From assembly GCF_015773195.1 (NCBI RefSeq), contig NZ_JADWYK010000006.1, positions 62,001 through 126,000 on the forward strand: a stretch of 64,000 nucleotides of DNA, read 5' to 3'. The translations under genes were made by a program, and so were the position numbers. This stretch comes from Hymenobacter guriensis (lineage in GTDB: Bacteria; Bacteroidota; Bacteroidia; Cytophagales; Hymenobacteraceae). The notes beneath the pieces were generated by a model. The model had not been told where the DNA came from and ran no database searches. It worked only from the letters and a program-made list of their open reading frames with translations. Below, piece after piece: positions 51,029 through 59,102 of this stretch; the first letter of the stretch is position 1; every line of letters starts with the position of its first letter.

Positions 51029-52369
51029 ATGGGACGCAAACTGCTGACCGAACATATTAACGTTGAAGGCATCGATACCTTTGAGGTATACCGCAAGCAC
51101 GGCGGCTACCGCTCGGTGGAAAAGGCCATCAAAACGATGACGCCCGACGAGGTGGTGGAAGAAGTGAAGAAGTCGGGCCTGCGCGGCCGCGGCGGCGCTG
51201 GCTTCCCCACGGGCATGAAGTGGAGCTTTCTGGCCAAGCCGGAAGGTGTGCCACGCTACTTGGTGTGCAACGCCGACGAATCGGAGCCGGGCACCTTCAA
51301 GGACCGTCAGCTGATGTCAAAGCTACCCCACCTGCTCATTGAGGGTATGATTACGAGCTCGTACGCGCTGGGCGCCAACACCTCGTACATCTATATCCGC
51401 GGTGAGTTGTTGTACGTGCTGCGCATCCTGGAAAAAGCTATTGCCGAAGCGTACGCCAACGGATTCCTGGGCAAGAACATTCTCGGCTCGGGCTACGACC
51501 TGGACCTGCACGTGCATCCGGGCGGTGGCGCTTACATCTGCGGGGAGGAAACAGCCTTGCTGGAATCCTTGGAAGGCAAGCGGGGCAACCCGCGCAACAA
51601 GCCTCCATTTCCGGCCGTGCAGGGCCTGTATGCCCGTCCTACGGTAGTAAACAACGTGGAGTCCATTGCGGCCGTGGTGCCCATCATCAACGAAGGTGGC
51701 GACGAATATGCCAAGATTGGCGTGGGCCGGAGCACGGGCACCAAGCTGATTTCCGCTTGCGGCCACCTCAACAAGCCGGGTATCTACGAAATCGAGCTGG
51801 GCGTACCCGTGGAGGAGTTTATTTACTCCGACGAGTACTGCGGCGGCATCTGGAAAGGCCGGCAGTTGAAAGCCGTAGTGGCGGGCGGCTCCTCCGTACC
51901 CATTCTGCCCACCGAGCTGATTCTGAAAACGGCCGCCGGCGAAAACCGCCTGATGACCTATGAGTCATTGTCGGATGGTGGGTTTGTAACGGGCACCATG
52001 CTGGGCTCGGGTGGCTTCATTGCCATGGATGAGACAACCTGCATCGTGCGCAACACCTGGAACTTCTCCCGCTTCTACCACCACGAGTCGTGCGGGCAAT
52101 GCTCGCCCTGCCGCGAGGGTACGGGCTGGCTGGAGAAAGTGCTGCACCGCCTCGAGCACGGCCACGGCCACATGGAAGACATCGACCTGCTGGTAAGCGT
52201 AGCCAAGCAAATCGAAGGCAATACCATTTGCCCGTTGGGCGAGGCAGCTGCTTGGCCGGTGGCTGCCGCCGTGCGCCACTTCCGCCATGAGTTTGAGTGG
52301 CACGTGACCCACGCCAAGGAAGCTGCCCAACCCGGTGCAGTGTATCGGCCCAGCGCGGTACTGGCTTAA
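51029..52369 (+). CDS. nuoF: NADH-quinone oxidoreductase subunit F
   Basis: A 446-residue, 51-kDa-type subunit that oxidises NADH. FMN and NADH sites are GRGGAGFPTGMKWSF and CNADESEPGTFKDR; the [4Fe-4S] N3 ligands are in ESCGQCSPCREGTGW and in NTICPLG. GAYICGEETALLESLEG is also typical. The ATG at 51029 is used because a longer in-frame reading overlaps nuoE without family similarity. Length fits the family. Confidence 0.97.
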   Translation: MGRKLLTEHINVEGIDTFEVYRKHGGYRSVEKAIKTMTPDEVVEEVKKSGLRGRGGAGFPTGMKWSFLAKPEGVPRYLVCNADESEPGTFKDRQLMSKLPHLLIEGMITSSYALGANTSYIYIRGELLYVLRILEKAIAEAYANGFLGKNILGSGYDLDLHVHPGGGAYICGEETALLESLEGKRGNPRNKPPFPAVQGLYARPTVVNNVESIAAVVPIINEGGDEYAKIGVGRSTGTKLISACGHLNKPGIYEIELGVPVEEFIYSDEYCGGIWKGRQLKAVVAGGSSVPILPTELILKTAAGENRLMTYESLSDGGFVTGTMLGSGGFIAMDETTCIVRNTWNFSRFYHHESCGQCSPCREGTGWLEKVLHRLEHGHGHMEDIDLLVSVAKQIEGNTICPLGEAAAWPVAAAVRHFRHEFEWHVTHAKEAAQPGAVYRPSAVLA

Positions 52370-52411
52370 TTTCTTAACGACTTCACTTCCCCCTTTCGGA
52401 AGCTCTGAATA

Positions 52412-53416
52412 ATGGCTAAAATAACCTTTGATGGCGTTGAGGTAGAAGTTCCGGACGGAACCACTATCCTGAATGCAGCCCGCCAGATTGGGGGCAGCAT
52501 CGTTCCTCCGGCCATGTGCTACTACACCCCGCTGAAAGGCTCGGGTGGTAAGTGCCGCGCCTGCCTCGTGCGCGTAGCGGCTGGCTCGGCCAAAGACCCG
52601 CGCCCTATGCCCAAGCTGGTGGCCTCGTGCGTAACGCCAGTGCAGGACGGCATGGTGGTCGAAAACACGACTTCCGAGCAGGTGCTGAACGTGCGTAAGG
52701 GCATCGTGGAAATGCTGCTTATCAACCACCCGCTGGACTGCCCCGTGTGTGACCAGGCCGGCGAGTGTGACCTGCAGAACTTTGCCTTCGAGCACGGTGT
52801 GAGCACTACCCGCTACCAGGAAGAGCGCCGCACCTTCGAGAAAATCGACATCGGGCCGCTGATTCAGCTACACATGACGCGCTGTATTCTGTGTTACCGC
52901 TGTGTGTACACCGCCGACCAGATTGCCAAGGGCGACCGGGTGCACGGCGTGCTGGGCCGAGGCGACGCGGCTGAAATCGGCACCTACATCGAGAATATCA
53001 TCGACAACGACTTCTCCGGCAACGTGATTGACGTGTGCCCGGTAGGTGCTCTGACGGACAAGACCTTCCGCTTTAAGCAGCGCGTGTGGTTCACCAAACC
53101 CATGAATGCCCACCGTGACTGCCCCAAGTGCGCCGGCAACGTGGTACTGTGGTACAAAGGCAAAGATGTGCTGCGTACCACGGCCCGCAAAGACCAGTAC
53201 GGCGAGGTGAAAGAGTGGATCTGCAACGAGTGCCGCTTCGAGAAAAAGGAAACCTCGGATTGGGTTATCGAAGGCCCGGCCCATATCGACCGTTCTTCGG
53301 TAATTTCGGCCAACCACTACGAGCTACCCGTGCTCAACCAGTCGGTGGTAGCCGACCTGCCCGAAAGCACCGTGCGCGACCTGCAGCAAAACCCGCCACT
53401 GAAACTCGGTAGCTAA
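52412..53416 (+). CDS. nuoG: short NuoG-type iron-sulfur subunit
   Basis: A 334-residue protein that covers only the N-terminal part of NuoG. Visible ligands are the [2Fe-2S] set C36, C48, C51 and C73; the His/Cys cluster H106, C110, C113 and C119 in HPLDCPVCDQAGECD; and the [4Fe-4S] set C158, C161, C164 and C209. A further Cys4 set (DCPKCAGN and WICNECRFE) lies toward the end and looks like a zinc-ribbon-type site. The molybdopterin-oxidoreductase-like C-terminal domain of typical 700-900-residue NuoG is missing. This short form fits what I know of other Bacteroidota complexes, so it is probably complete, not truncated. Confidence 0.92.
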   Translation: MAKITFDGVEVEVPDGTTILNAARQIGGSIVPPAMCYYTPLKGSGGKCRACLVRVAAGSAKDPRPMPKLVASCVTPVQDGMVVENTTSEQVLNVRKGIVEMLLINHPLDCPVCDQAGECDLQNFAFEHGVSTTRYQEERRTFEKIDIGPLIQLHMTRCILCYRCVYTADQIAKGDRVHGVLGRGDAAEIGTYIENIIDNDFSGNVIDVCPVGALTDKTFRFKQRVWFTKPMNAHRDCPKCAGNVVLWYKGKDVLRTTARKDQYGEVKEWICNECRFEKKETSDWVIEGPAHIDRSSVISANHYELPVLNQSVVADLPESTVRDLQQNPPLKLGS

Positions 53417-53426
53417 ACCAAAGAAC

Positions 53427-53453
53427 GTCATGCTGAGCTTGCCGAAGCATGAC
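53427..53453. repeat. short fragment of the GTCATGCTGAGC palindrome family
   Basis: GTCATGCT (53427-53434) and AGCATGAC (53446-53453) enclose GAGCTTGCCGA. It is a shortened copy of the dispersed family, in the 67-bp gap between nuoG and nuoH. Confidence 0.75.
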
Positions 53454-53483
53454 AGACGTCCTCAAGGCTAACAGCTTAAAAGA

Positions 53484-54566
53484 ATGCTAGAACTACCCGC
53501 CCTCGGCTGGCAATCCATTGTCATCTTCGTTGTATTTGCGCTTTCACTGCTGATTGCCACCTACTGCACCTACGCGGAGCGCGTAATTGCGGCCTTCCTG
53601 CAGGACCGCGTGGGCCCCGACCGCGCCGGCCCCTACGGCCTGCTGCAGCCCCTGGCCGATGCCGTGAAGATGTTCACGAAAGAAGAGTTCTTCCCCGGCG
53701 GGGCCAACAAGGCGCTGTTCGTGTTTGGTCCCTGCCTGGCCATGATTACGGCTCTTATGTCGTCGGCGGTAATTCCGTTCGGCAACAACATGAGCTTCGG
53801 CAACAACGCCTTCTTCCTGCAGGGCATTGAAGTAAACATCGGCATGCTCTGGATTTTCGGCGTGGTGTCGCTGGGTGTGTATGGCGTTATGATTGGCGGG
53901 TGGGCTTCCAACAACAAGTTCTCGCTGCTAGGTGCCGTGCGCGCGGCTTCCCAGAACATCAGCTACGAGCTGGCTATGGGCATGGCGCTGATTGCCGTGC
54001 TCATGATGTCGGGCACGCTTAGCCTGCGCGAAATCACGCTGCAGCAGTCGGTAGCCGGCGAGTGGCAGTTCTGGAACATCGTCAAGCAGCCGCTGGGCTT
54101 CATCATCTTCCTGGTGTGCGCCTTCGCCGAAACCAACCGCACCCCTTTCGACCTGCCCGAGTGCGAAACCGAGCTGGTGGGGGGCTACCACACCGAGTAT
54201 TCATCGATGAAGCTGGGCCTGTACCTGTTTTCGGAATACGTGAACATCTTCGTGGTGTCGGCCGTGATGAGCGTGCTGTACTTCGGTGGCTTCAACTTCC
54301 CCTACCAGTACGAGCTGCGCGACTGGCTCGTGAGCAACCACGACTGGACGCTGGCCTCGGCCCAGAACCTGATTACCATCCTGGGCACCGTGGGCCTGTT
54401 CGCCAAGATTTTTGCTTTCATCTTCTTTTTCATGTGGGTGCGCTGGACGCTGCCGCGCTTCCGCTACGACCAGTTGATGCGCCTGGGCTGGACCATTCTC
54501 ATCCCGCTGGCCGTGTTCAACATCCTGCTCACCGGCGGCCTCATCCTGTTTGGGGTGATTCAATAA
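53484..54566 (+). CDS. nuoH: NADH-quinone oxidoreductase subunit H
   Basis: A 360-residue membrane subunit with about eight helices that contacts quinone. Family marks are YAERVIAAFLQDRVGPDRAG-PYG, LADAVKMFTKE, EINRTPFDLPE-like AETNRTPFDLPECETELVGG, and RWTLPRFRYDQLM. Length is close to the family norm. It lies between nuoG and nuoI in the usual order. Confidence 0.97.
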   Translation: MLELPALGWQSIVIFVVFALSLLIATYCTYAERVIAAFLQDRVGPDRAGPYGLLQPLADAVKMFTKEEFFPGGANKALFVFGPCLAMITALMSSAVIPFGNNMSFGNNAFFLQGIEVNIGMLWIFGVVSLGVYGVMIGGWASNNKFSLLGAVRAASQNISYELAMGMALIAVLMMSGTLSLREITLQQSVAGEWQFWNIVKQPLGFIIFLVCAFAETNRTPFDLPECETELVGGYHTEYSSMKLGLYLFSEYVNIFVVSAVMSVLYFGGFNFPYQYELRDWLVSNHDWTLASAQNLITILGTVGLFAKIFAFIFFFMWVRWTLPRFRYDQLMRLGWTILIPLAVFNILLTGGLILFGVIQ

Positions 54567-54678
54567 AGCTTCAAGCGCGAGCTTTTTAGCCCGCGCTTCC
54601 AACGATAATCGTCACATCGGCTGGCTATAGGGCAAAACACCAAGTTTGCGCTACAGCTAGCCGAATCCGACTACTCTT

Positions 54679-55248
54679 ATGCAACTCACCAACCGAGCCA
54701 AGAAACTAGAGAAGAAGCCGATGACGCTGGCCGAGCGGGCTTACCTGCCGGCCATCTTCCAGGGCCTCAGCATCACGATGCGCCACTTCTTCATGAAGAA
54801 GGCCACCGTGCGCTACCCCGAGGAAGTGCGCCCCTTCTCCCCCATCTTCCGCGGCCTGCACGTGCTTAAGCGCGACGAGCAGGGCCGGGAGCGGTGCACC
54901 GCTTGCGGCCTCTGCGCCGTGGCCTGCCCCGCCGAAGCTATTACGATGGTAGCCGGTGAGCGGAAAAAGGGCGAAGAAGGCCTCTACCGCGAGGAGAAGT
55001 ACGCCGTCAGCTACGAAATCAACATGCTGCGCTGCATCTTCTGCGGCCTCTGCGAAGAAGCCTGCCCGAAAGCCGCCGTTTACCTCCAGGCCGACAAGAT
55101 GGCCCCGCCGCGCTTCGAGCGGGACGAGTTCATCTACGGCAAGGACCGGCTGGTAGAGCCCGTGTCGCCGGACGAGCGTTCCGTCCGCGGCATTCAGCTC
55201 ACGCCCGAGCAGGCCGATACGTTGCGCGGCAAGCTGCAGCAGGCATAA
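54679..55248 (+). CDS. nuoI: NADH-quinone oxidoreductase subunit I
   Basis: A 189-residue ferredoxin-like subunit with clusters N6a and N6b. Two complete CxxCxxCxxxCP motifs are present: C73, C76, C79 and C83 (CTACGLCAVACP), and C119, C122, C125 and C129 (CIFCGLCEEACP). The front part has SITMRHFFMKKATVRYPEE, as usual for NuoI. It starts 112 bp after nuoH; no palindrome of the dispersed families is seen in that gap. Confidence 0.97.
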   Translation: MQLTNRAKKLEKKPMTLAERAYLPAIFQGLSITMRHFFMKKATVRYPEEVRPFSPIFRGLHVLKRDEQGRERCTACGLCAVACPAEAITMVAGERKKGEEGLYREEKYAVSYEINMLRCIFCGLCEEACPKAAVYLQADKMAPPRFERDEFIYGKDRLVEPVSPDERSVRGIQLTPEQADTLRGKLQQA

Positions 55249-55295
55249 TGATACTTGTGTTGCTCTGCATAGCGCAACAAAATTAACTTCTCCCC

Positions 55296-55808
55296 ATGTC
55301 TCCTCTTTTCCTGTTTCTGTCGTTTGTGGCGCTGCTGAGCGCGCTGGGCGTGGTGTTTGCCAAAAACCCGGTTCACAGCGTGCTGTTCCTGATCCTGACG
55401 TTCTTTTCCCTCTCCGGGCATTACCTGCTGCTGAACGCGCAGTTTCTGGCGGCCGTGAACATCATCGTGTATGCGGGGGCCATCATGGTTCTCTTCTTGT
55501 TCGTGATTATGTTCCTGAACCTGAACGTGGACACGGAACCGCACAAGCCGGCCCTGGCCAAAATTGCCGCAGCGGTAGCCGGTGGCTCCCTGCTGCTCAT
55601 CCTGGTAGCGGCCCTGAAAGACGTGCGGCCCACCGGAGTACCGGCCGGCACGGCGTTCAACTCCCAGATCGGGATGGTAGACCAGCTGGGCATGAGGCTG
55701 TACACCGACTTCCTGCTGCCCTTCGAGCTGGCCTCCGTGCTGTTTCTGGTGGCTATGGTCGGCGCCGTGATGCTGGGCAAGCGCGAAACCGGCGAACGGA
55801 ATTTCTAG
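55296..55808 (+). CDS. nuoJ: NADH-quinone oxidoreductase subunit J
   Basis: A 170-residue membrane subunit with five helices. Marks are the N-terminal FAKNPVHSVLFLILTFFSLSG, AVNIIVYAGAIMVLFLFVIM and the C-terminal ELASVLFLVAMVGAVMLGKR. It is normally followed directly by nuoK, but here a strong terminator follows and the next gene is unrelated. Confidence 0.95.
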   Translation: MSPLFLFLSFVALLSALGVVFAKNPVHSVLFLILTFFSLSGHYLLLNAQFLAAVNIIVYAGAIMVLFLFVIMFLNLNVDTEPHKPALAKIAAAVAGGSLLLILVAALKDVRPTGVPAGTAFNSQIGMVDQLGMRLYTDFLLPFELASVLFLVAMVGAVMLGKRETGERNF

Positions 55809-55835
55809 CTTCCACTGCTGCTATCAGCAGAAATG

Positions 55836-55873
55836 AAACGCGGCGGCTGAAGCATCAGTCGCCGCGTTTTTTT
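55836..55873 (+). terminator. terminator after nuoJ
   Basis: AAACGCGGCGGCTGA pairs with TCAGTCGCCGCGTTT (one mismatch) and leads into a T run. It begins 28 bases after the nuoJ stop codon and closes the nuoA-J transcript. Confidence 0.9.
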
Positions 55874-55937
55874 ATGTACTTGCAACCAACATCCTGTAAA
55901 TTCTTATGCATTCGCCTTCATTGTAGCAGTAACAACT

Positions 55938-56513
55938 ATGAAGCTTCCGGCTAGAAGACCGTTCTTCTATACTCTGTTCATTGCCACAGCCACTATTCTA
56001 GTCGTATGGTTTTTGGGTTTGCGGCAAGAGTGGAGCCTGTTCAAAGAATCACTCATTACGCTTACCATCCTGTCGGTAGCATTTGGGTCATTCCTGACGG
56101 TAAGCCTGTTTCAGGGAGTCTGGGTTCACGACGATTTTGGCAATCTGCAGGAACACATCCGGCGCATGCCTTTCCCCGACCAGATAACCGAATTAGATAC
56201 AGGGAGTTTAGATCTGGATTTTGATGCGGGTGAAGGATGCGGCGCTATCATCCTCGGCATTTTGGCGTGGCTGCTGGTAGCAGCTATTGCCGTGGTGTTG
56301 CTCTGGGTTTTTGCGGCCGTAGCCTGGGTTGTTTTTATGGTACTGTCCGCTATGCTTTACTGGATTTTCTTCCGGGCACTTCGGTTTGCGCTGCGTCATG
56401 GGCGCGAATGCCGGGGAAGGCTTGCCCCAAGCCTGCGCTATGCATTTACCTACACGATAGTATATACCTCCTGGCTTTACGCCATTATATTGACCACACA
56501 CTACTTGCTGTAG
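55938..56513 (+). CDS. membrane protein of unknown function
   Basis: A 191-residue inner-membrane protein with about four helices: FFYTLFIATATILVVWFLG, SLITLTILSVAFGSFLTVSL, a long hydrophobic block AIILGILAWLLVAAIAVVLL and the end TYTIVYTSWLYAIILTTHYL. An acidic loop (DTGSLDLDFDAGEGC) separates helices 2 and 3. It is AT-richer than the nuo genes. It is not NuoK: the size and sequence differ. No family recognised. Confidence 0.7.
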   Translation: MKLPARRPFFYTLFIATATILVVWFLGLRQEWSLFKESLITLTILSVAFGSFLTVSLFQGVWVHDDFGNLQEHIRRMPFPDQITELDTGSLDLDFDAGEGCGAIILGILAWLLVAAIAVVLLWVFAAVAWVVFMVLSAMLYWIFFRALRFALRHGRECRGRLAPSLRYAFTYTIVYTSWLYAIILTTHYLL

Positions 56514-56548
56514 AAAGCAGTTACTGCCTCGGTTTCACCGCCGTTTTT

Positions 56549-56556
56549 TATGTTTG
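56549..56556 (+). promoter_or_regulatory. -7 element TATGTTTG
   Basis: Exact TAnnTTTG match, 3 bp before the ATG at 56560. No exact -33 TTTG at 19 bp. If active, the transcript would be leaderless or nearly so. Confidence 0.45.
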
Positions 56557-56559
56557 GGC

Positions 56560-57078
56560 ATGGAAATCAAGCTGTATAAATCTCCTTGGCGGGCCGTGAA
56601 GCTGCTGCTGGGCAGCGGGGCCTTTGTGGCGGCGGGCGTGTGGCTGTTGCAGCAGCCGGATACGTCGCGCCTGATGGCGTGGGCCTGCGTGGGGTTCTTT
56701 GGGCTGGGCATTCCCGTGGGCATTTTTCAGCTACTCGACCGGCGCCCGCAGATCATCATCAACGAAGTAGGCATTTTCGACCGCACCACTTACAAGGGCT
56801 TTATCAACTGGGATATAATTCAGGATGCTTACCTGATGGAAGTGCATGGGCAGAAAATTCTGTGCCTGGTGGTGCCGCAGGAGTTTGAGCCCTCCCGCAC
56901 CCAGGGCGCCGTGGCCCAGTCCATGGCCCAGTTGGCAAAGTCCCTCGGGTTTCAGGAGCTGAATATCCCGCTGGGCATGATTCAGATCAACGAAGTACGC
57001 TTCACCCAGTTCCTGCTTGCCATGACCCAGGTAGAGCGCCCCGACCGCGCAAACCTGCTGGCGCAGTATAACGCTTAA
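56560..57078 (+). CDS. STM3941-like membrane protein
   Basis: A 172-residue protein with two N-terminal helices (VKLLLGSGAFVAAGVWLL and LMAWACVGFFGLGIPVGIF) followed by a PH-like cytoplasmic domain: PQIIINEVGIFDRTTYKGFI-NW, DIIQDAYLMEVHGQKILCLV. The EIKLYKSPWRAVKLLLGS start fits the STM3941 family of unknown function. I chose the ATG at 56560. The 3' end overlaps an inverted repeat shared with the converging gene. Confidence 0.75.
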   Translation: MEIKLYKSPWRAVKLLLGSGAFVAAGVWLLQQPDTSRLMAWACVGFFGLGIPVGIFQLLDRRPQIIINEVGIFDRTTYKGFINWDIIQDAYLMEVHGQKILCLVVPQEFEPSRTQGAVAQSMAQLAKSLGFQELNIPLGMIQINEVRFTQFLLAMTQVERPDRANLLAQYNA

Positions 57079-57130
57079 TACCACCGCGGCCCCCGATTTC
57101 TCAGAGGCCGCAGTAGTATCAAGCGTTATA
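57067..57130. repeat. 25-bp-arm inverted repeat spanning two convergent stop codons
   Basis: The arms 57067-57091 and 57106-57130 match at 22 of 25 positions. All three mismatches are A-C or C-A on the plus strand, which become G-U wobbles in RNA read from the minus strand. The left arm contains the last codons and stop of the plus-strand gene, and the right arm contains the stop codon of the minus-strand gene at 57126. Probably a bidirectional transcript-end hairpin; no T run. Confidence 0.75.
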
Positions 57131-57503
57131 AGGAAGCCGACTGACTAGGGTCTGCCGCCCGGCGGCGCATCCAGGCCGGTCCGCAGGCACCCGCCATTTT
57201 CTGGCGGAATTTCTCCTGCTCTTCGGGCGTGAGGCCGGCCATGCGGGCCTCCACTTTCTGCTTCCACTCCCGGCGGTGCCGTGCCCAGCCCCCGCGGCCC
57301 TTGCGCCCGCCCCAGCCCCCGAACAGGATGCGGGAAAGCACGAGCAGGCCCAGCGCCTGCCAGATGCTGATAAGCGGCAGATTGAACAAGTCGGGCAGCA
57401 GCCAGTTCCACAGGCGCATGGTGACGTAGCCCGCCACGGCCACAAACAAAACGGCAAAAAGTACGAATTTGAGGCCGCGCAGCAGCCAGAAGGAGCGGTT
57501 CAT
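57126..57503 (-). CDS. membrane protein paired with ECF sigma factor (putative anti-sigma role)
   Basis: A 125-residue protein with two helices (LKFVLFAVLFVAVAGYVTM and the segment ISIWQALGLLVLSRILFGGW) and then a basic, glycine/arginine-rich linker and a helical tail (AGLTPEEQEKFRQKMAGACG). It lies downstream of the ECF sigma gene on the same strand. Proteins of this type beside a sigma-70 gene occur in many Bacteroidota, so a role in restraining or sensing for the sigma factor is plausible. It lacks the classical anti-sigma zinc motif, so this stays inference. Confidence 0.75.
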   Translation of the reverse strand: MNRSFWLLRGLKFVLFAVLFVAVAGYVTMRLWNWLLPDLFNLPLISIWQALGLLVLSRILFGGWGGRKGRGGWARHRREWKQKVEARMAGLTPEEQEKFRQKMAGACGPAWMRRRAADPSQSASL

Positions 57504-57527
57504 TTTTGTTGTTGGTTATCAGTTGAT

Positions 57528-57588
57528 AGTTGTCAGGTAGTAAGAGCCGGCAGCTTGGCTGTATCAATGATACTGGCAACTGACAACT
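57528..57588. repeat. short inverted repeat in the sigma-factor operon
   Basis: AGTTGTCAG (57528-57536) is the exact complement of CTGACAACT (57580-57588), with scattered additional pairing. It fills most of the 98-bp gap between the sigma gene and its membrane partner and may weaken expression of the second gene. Confidence 0.55.
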
Positions 57589-57601
57589 CTCGCTTGGCAA
57601 C

Positions 57602-58204
57602 TCAATCCGTAAATAGCTCGGTGTAGAGCGTCTGGAGGCGTTTGCGCAGGTGCTGCACGGCGTAGTGCTTACGCGAAATGAGGGTTTTGAGCGGGACGCC
57701 GGTTTCCTCTTCCATTTCGCGGAAGGTCTTATCCTCCAATTCATGCCAGATGAACACTTGCCGCTGAGCGGCCGGCAGTTCAGCCAGGGCGTCGCTGAGG
57801 GTTTCCATCAGCGTTTCGCGCAGCAGGCGGTTTTCCGGCGCATCGTCGGTGGCGGGCAGCAGGTCAGCCAGCAGCAGGGAATTTTCTTCGTCGTCGGAGT
57901 ATGCGGCTATTTCCGCTTCCAGCGAGGTGGTGCGCTTGCGCCGGTACAGGTCCGTGATTTTGTTGCGGGCTACCCGAAAAAGCCAGGCAGCGGCCTGCTC
58001 TACGGGCTTCAGCATCCGGTAGCTTTCTACCAGTTCGGCAAACACGTCCTGCAGCACGTCTTCGGCCTCCGCTTCATCGGGAATGCGGCGACGAATAAAC
58101 GCCAGCAAGCGCTTACGCTGGGTGCGCACGGCTTCCTGTATCTGCAGGTCCTGGTGGCCGGCCGTCATCAGCGAAGCATCGAGGGGTAAAGCAATGGTTT
58201 CCAT
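57602..58204 (-). CDS. ECF-type RNA polymerase sigma factor
   Basis: A 200-residue sigma factor with only regions 2 and 4. Region 2 spans RRRIPDEAEAEDVLQDVFAE and AWLFRVARNKITDLYRRKR; an acidic linker (YSDDEENSLLLADLL) follows; region 4 has LAELPAAQRQVFIWHELEDK and the helix-turn-helix FREMEEETGVPLKTLISRKH. It redirects RNA polymerase to a small regulon; the stimulus is unknown. It is followed by the membrane protein gene and preceded by the 21-bp tandem array, which lies just upstream of its start. Confidence 0.92.
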   Translation of the reverse strand: METIALPLDASLMTAGHQDLQIQEAVRTQRKRLLAFIRRRIPDEAEAEDVLQDVFAELVESYRMLKPVEQAAAWLFRVARNKITDLYRRKRTTSLEAEIAAYSDDEENSLLLADLLPATDDAPENRLLRETLMETLSDALAELPAAQRQVFIWHELEDKTFREMEEETGVPLKTLISRKHYAVQHLRKRLQTLYTELFTD

Positions 58205-58276
58205 TCTACTGACGCAGACGCGCCAGCCGGCAATATATTTTAGCGGCGCCGAAAATATTCCAGCCGCCCTGCGCCC

Positions 58277-58444
58277 CTCCGCTTACGGCAGCGTAAAGAC
58301 TCATAGAAACGGCGCAAAAGCGCTTATAAGAGGCGTAAATGCCCGTAGAAACGGCGTGAAGGCTCTTCGAGGTGGCGTAAAGGCCCTTAGAAGCGGCTTA
58401 GATGCGCTTAGAAGGGGCGTAAGTCCCTTTCGAAACGGCGCGCT
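58277..58444. repeat. 21-bp degenerate tandem repeat, eight units
   Basis: Eight consecutive units of exactly 21 bp, 168 bp in total, with the approximate consensus NGCCCTTAGAAACGGCGTAAA. The GAAnCGGCGTAAA part is the most conserved and the front varies. The sequence is unrelated to the array at 3851-4060, but has the same period. It ends 3 bases before the stop codon of the MaoC-like gene and starts 72 bp upstream of the sigma factor start, so it occupies the sigma factor promoter region. A reading frame through it encodes seven-residue repeats (VKALRSG type). Confidence 0.85.
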
Positions 58445-58447
58445 GCC

Positions 58448-58909
58448 TTACTGAAAATGATATAGAAAGGTGATGATGCCAGTGTAGGCCGGCTTGCGGC
58501 TGCCGTTGATTTCCAGGGTTACCTCAATGCGGGCTTTGGCAATGCCGCGCAGGTCTTTCACCGATAGTAGCCTGGCTTTCAGCCGCACTTCGCTGTTTAC
58601 CAGCACGGCCTTGTTGAAGCGCAGGGCTTCAATTTCGTAGTTCACCTGCATTTTCAGGTTCTCAATCGTCACAATCTGGTTCCAGAGGTAAGGCAGCAGC
58701 GCCACGGTGAGGTAGCCGTGTGCAATGGTGCCCCCAAACGGTGACTCAGCCGCGGCACGGTCCGCGTCCAGGTGAATCCACTGAAAATCGAGCGTGGCGG
58801 CCGCAAAATGGTTGATCTGCTCCTGGGTGATGGTGTGCCAGGCGGAGGTGCCCAGTTCCTGGGTTTCGTACTGTTGCAGTTCCGGGAGGCTGCCGATGGT
58901 AAGGCTCAT
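58448..58909 (-). CDS. MaoC-like hotdog-fold hydratase
   Basis: A 153-residue enzyme of the MaoC / R-specific enoyl-CoA hydratase family. The hydratase motif is in ITQEQINHFAAATLDFQWIHLD, with the Asp and His of the catalytic pair (D in TLDFQW, H in WIHLD), followed by SPFGGTIAHGYLTVALLPYL. It adds water to trans-2-enoyl-CoA or a related thioester in the cytoplasm. The ATG at 58907-58909 is used; the upstream extension has no similarity. It is a single gene, not linked to other fatty-acid genes. Confidence 0.9.
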   Translation of the reverse strand: MSLTIGSLPELQQYETQELGTSAWHTITQEQINHFAAATLDFQWIHLDADRAAAESPFGGTIAHGYLTVALLPYLWNQIVTIENLKMQVNYEIEALRFNKAVLVNSEVRLKARLLSVKDLRGIAKARIEVTLEINGSRKPAYTGIITFLYHFQ

Positions 58910-59046
58910 ACGGGAGGGAATTGGCGAACAAAGGTGCGAGCGGCGAAGGTACGCGTTAGCCGCCGATAGGAATGTGTACGAACACACCTTCCAATAGCGG
59001 CCGTGCGTAATAAGAATAATCGAAGTGGCTAAAGGCCCTGAAAAGC

Positions 59047-59081
59047 AAAAAGCGGCTCCCCAAATTGGGGAGCCGCTTTTT
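59047..59081. terminator. bidirectional terminator
   Basis: AAAAAGCGGCTCCCC and GGGGAGCCGCTTTTT are perfect complements around AAATT. On the minus strand it terminates the adhesin gene that stops at 59103. Symmetric A and T runs would let it work both ways. Confidence 0.92.
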
Positions 59082-59102
59082 AGGAAGTGGGTAGCCTCAG
59101 AG

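Noticed and set aside
55938-56513. Membrane protein after nuoJ as a divergent NuoK
   Set aside because: It is 191 residues instead of about 100, has an acidic loop, lacks the NuoK motifs, and is separated from nuoJ by a terminator.
58083-58454. Plus-strand ORF with VKALRSG-type repeats
   Set aside because: It runs antisense through the sigma factor start and then through the 21-bp array; the repeats are explained by the array.
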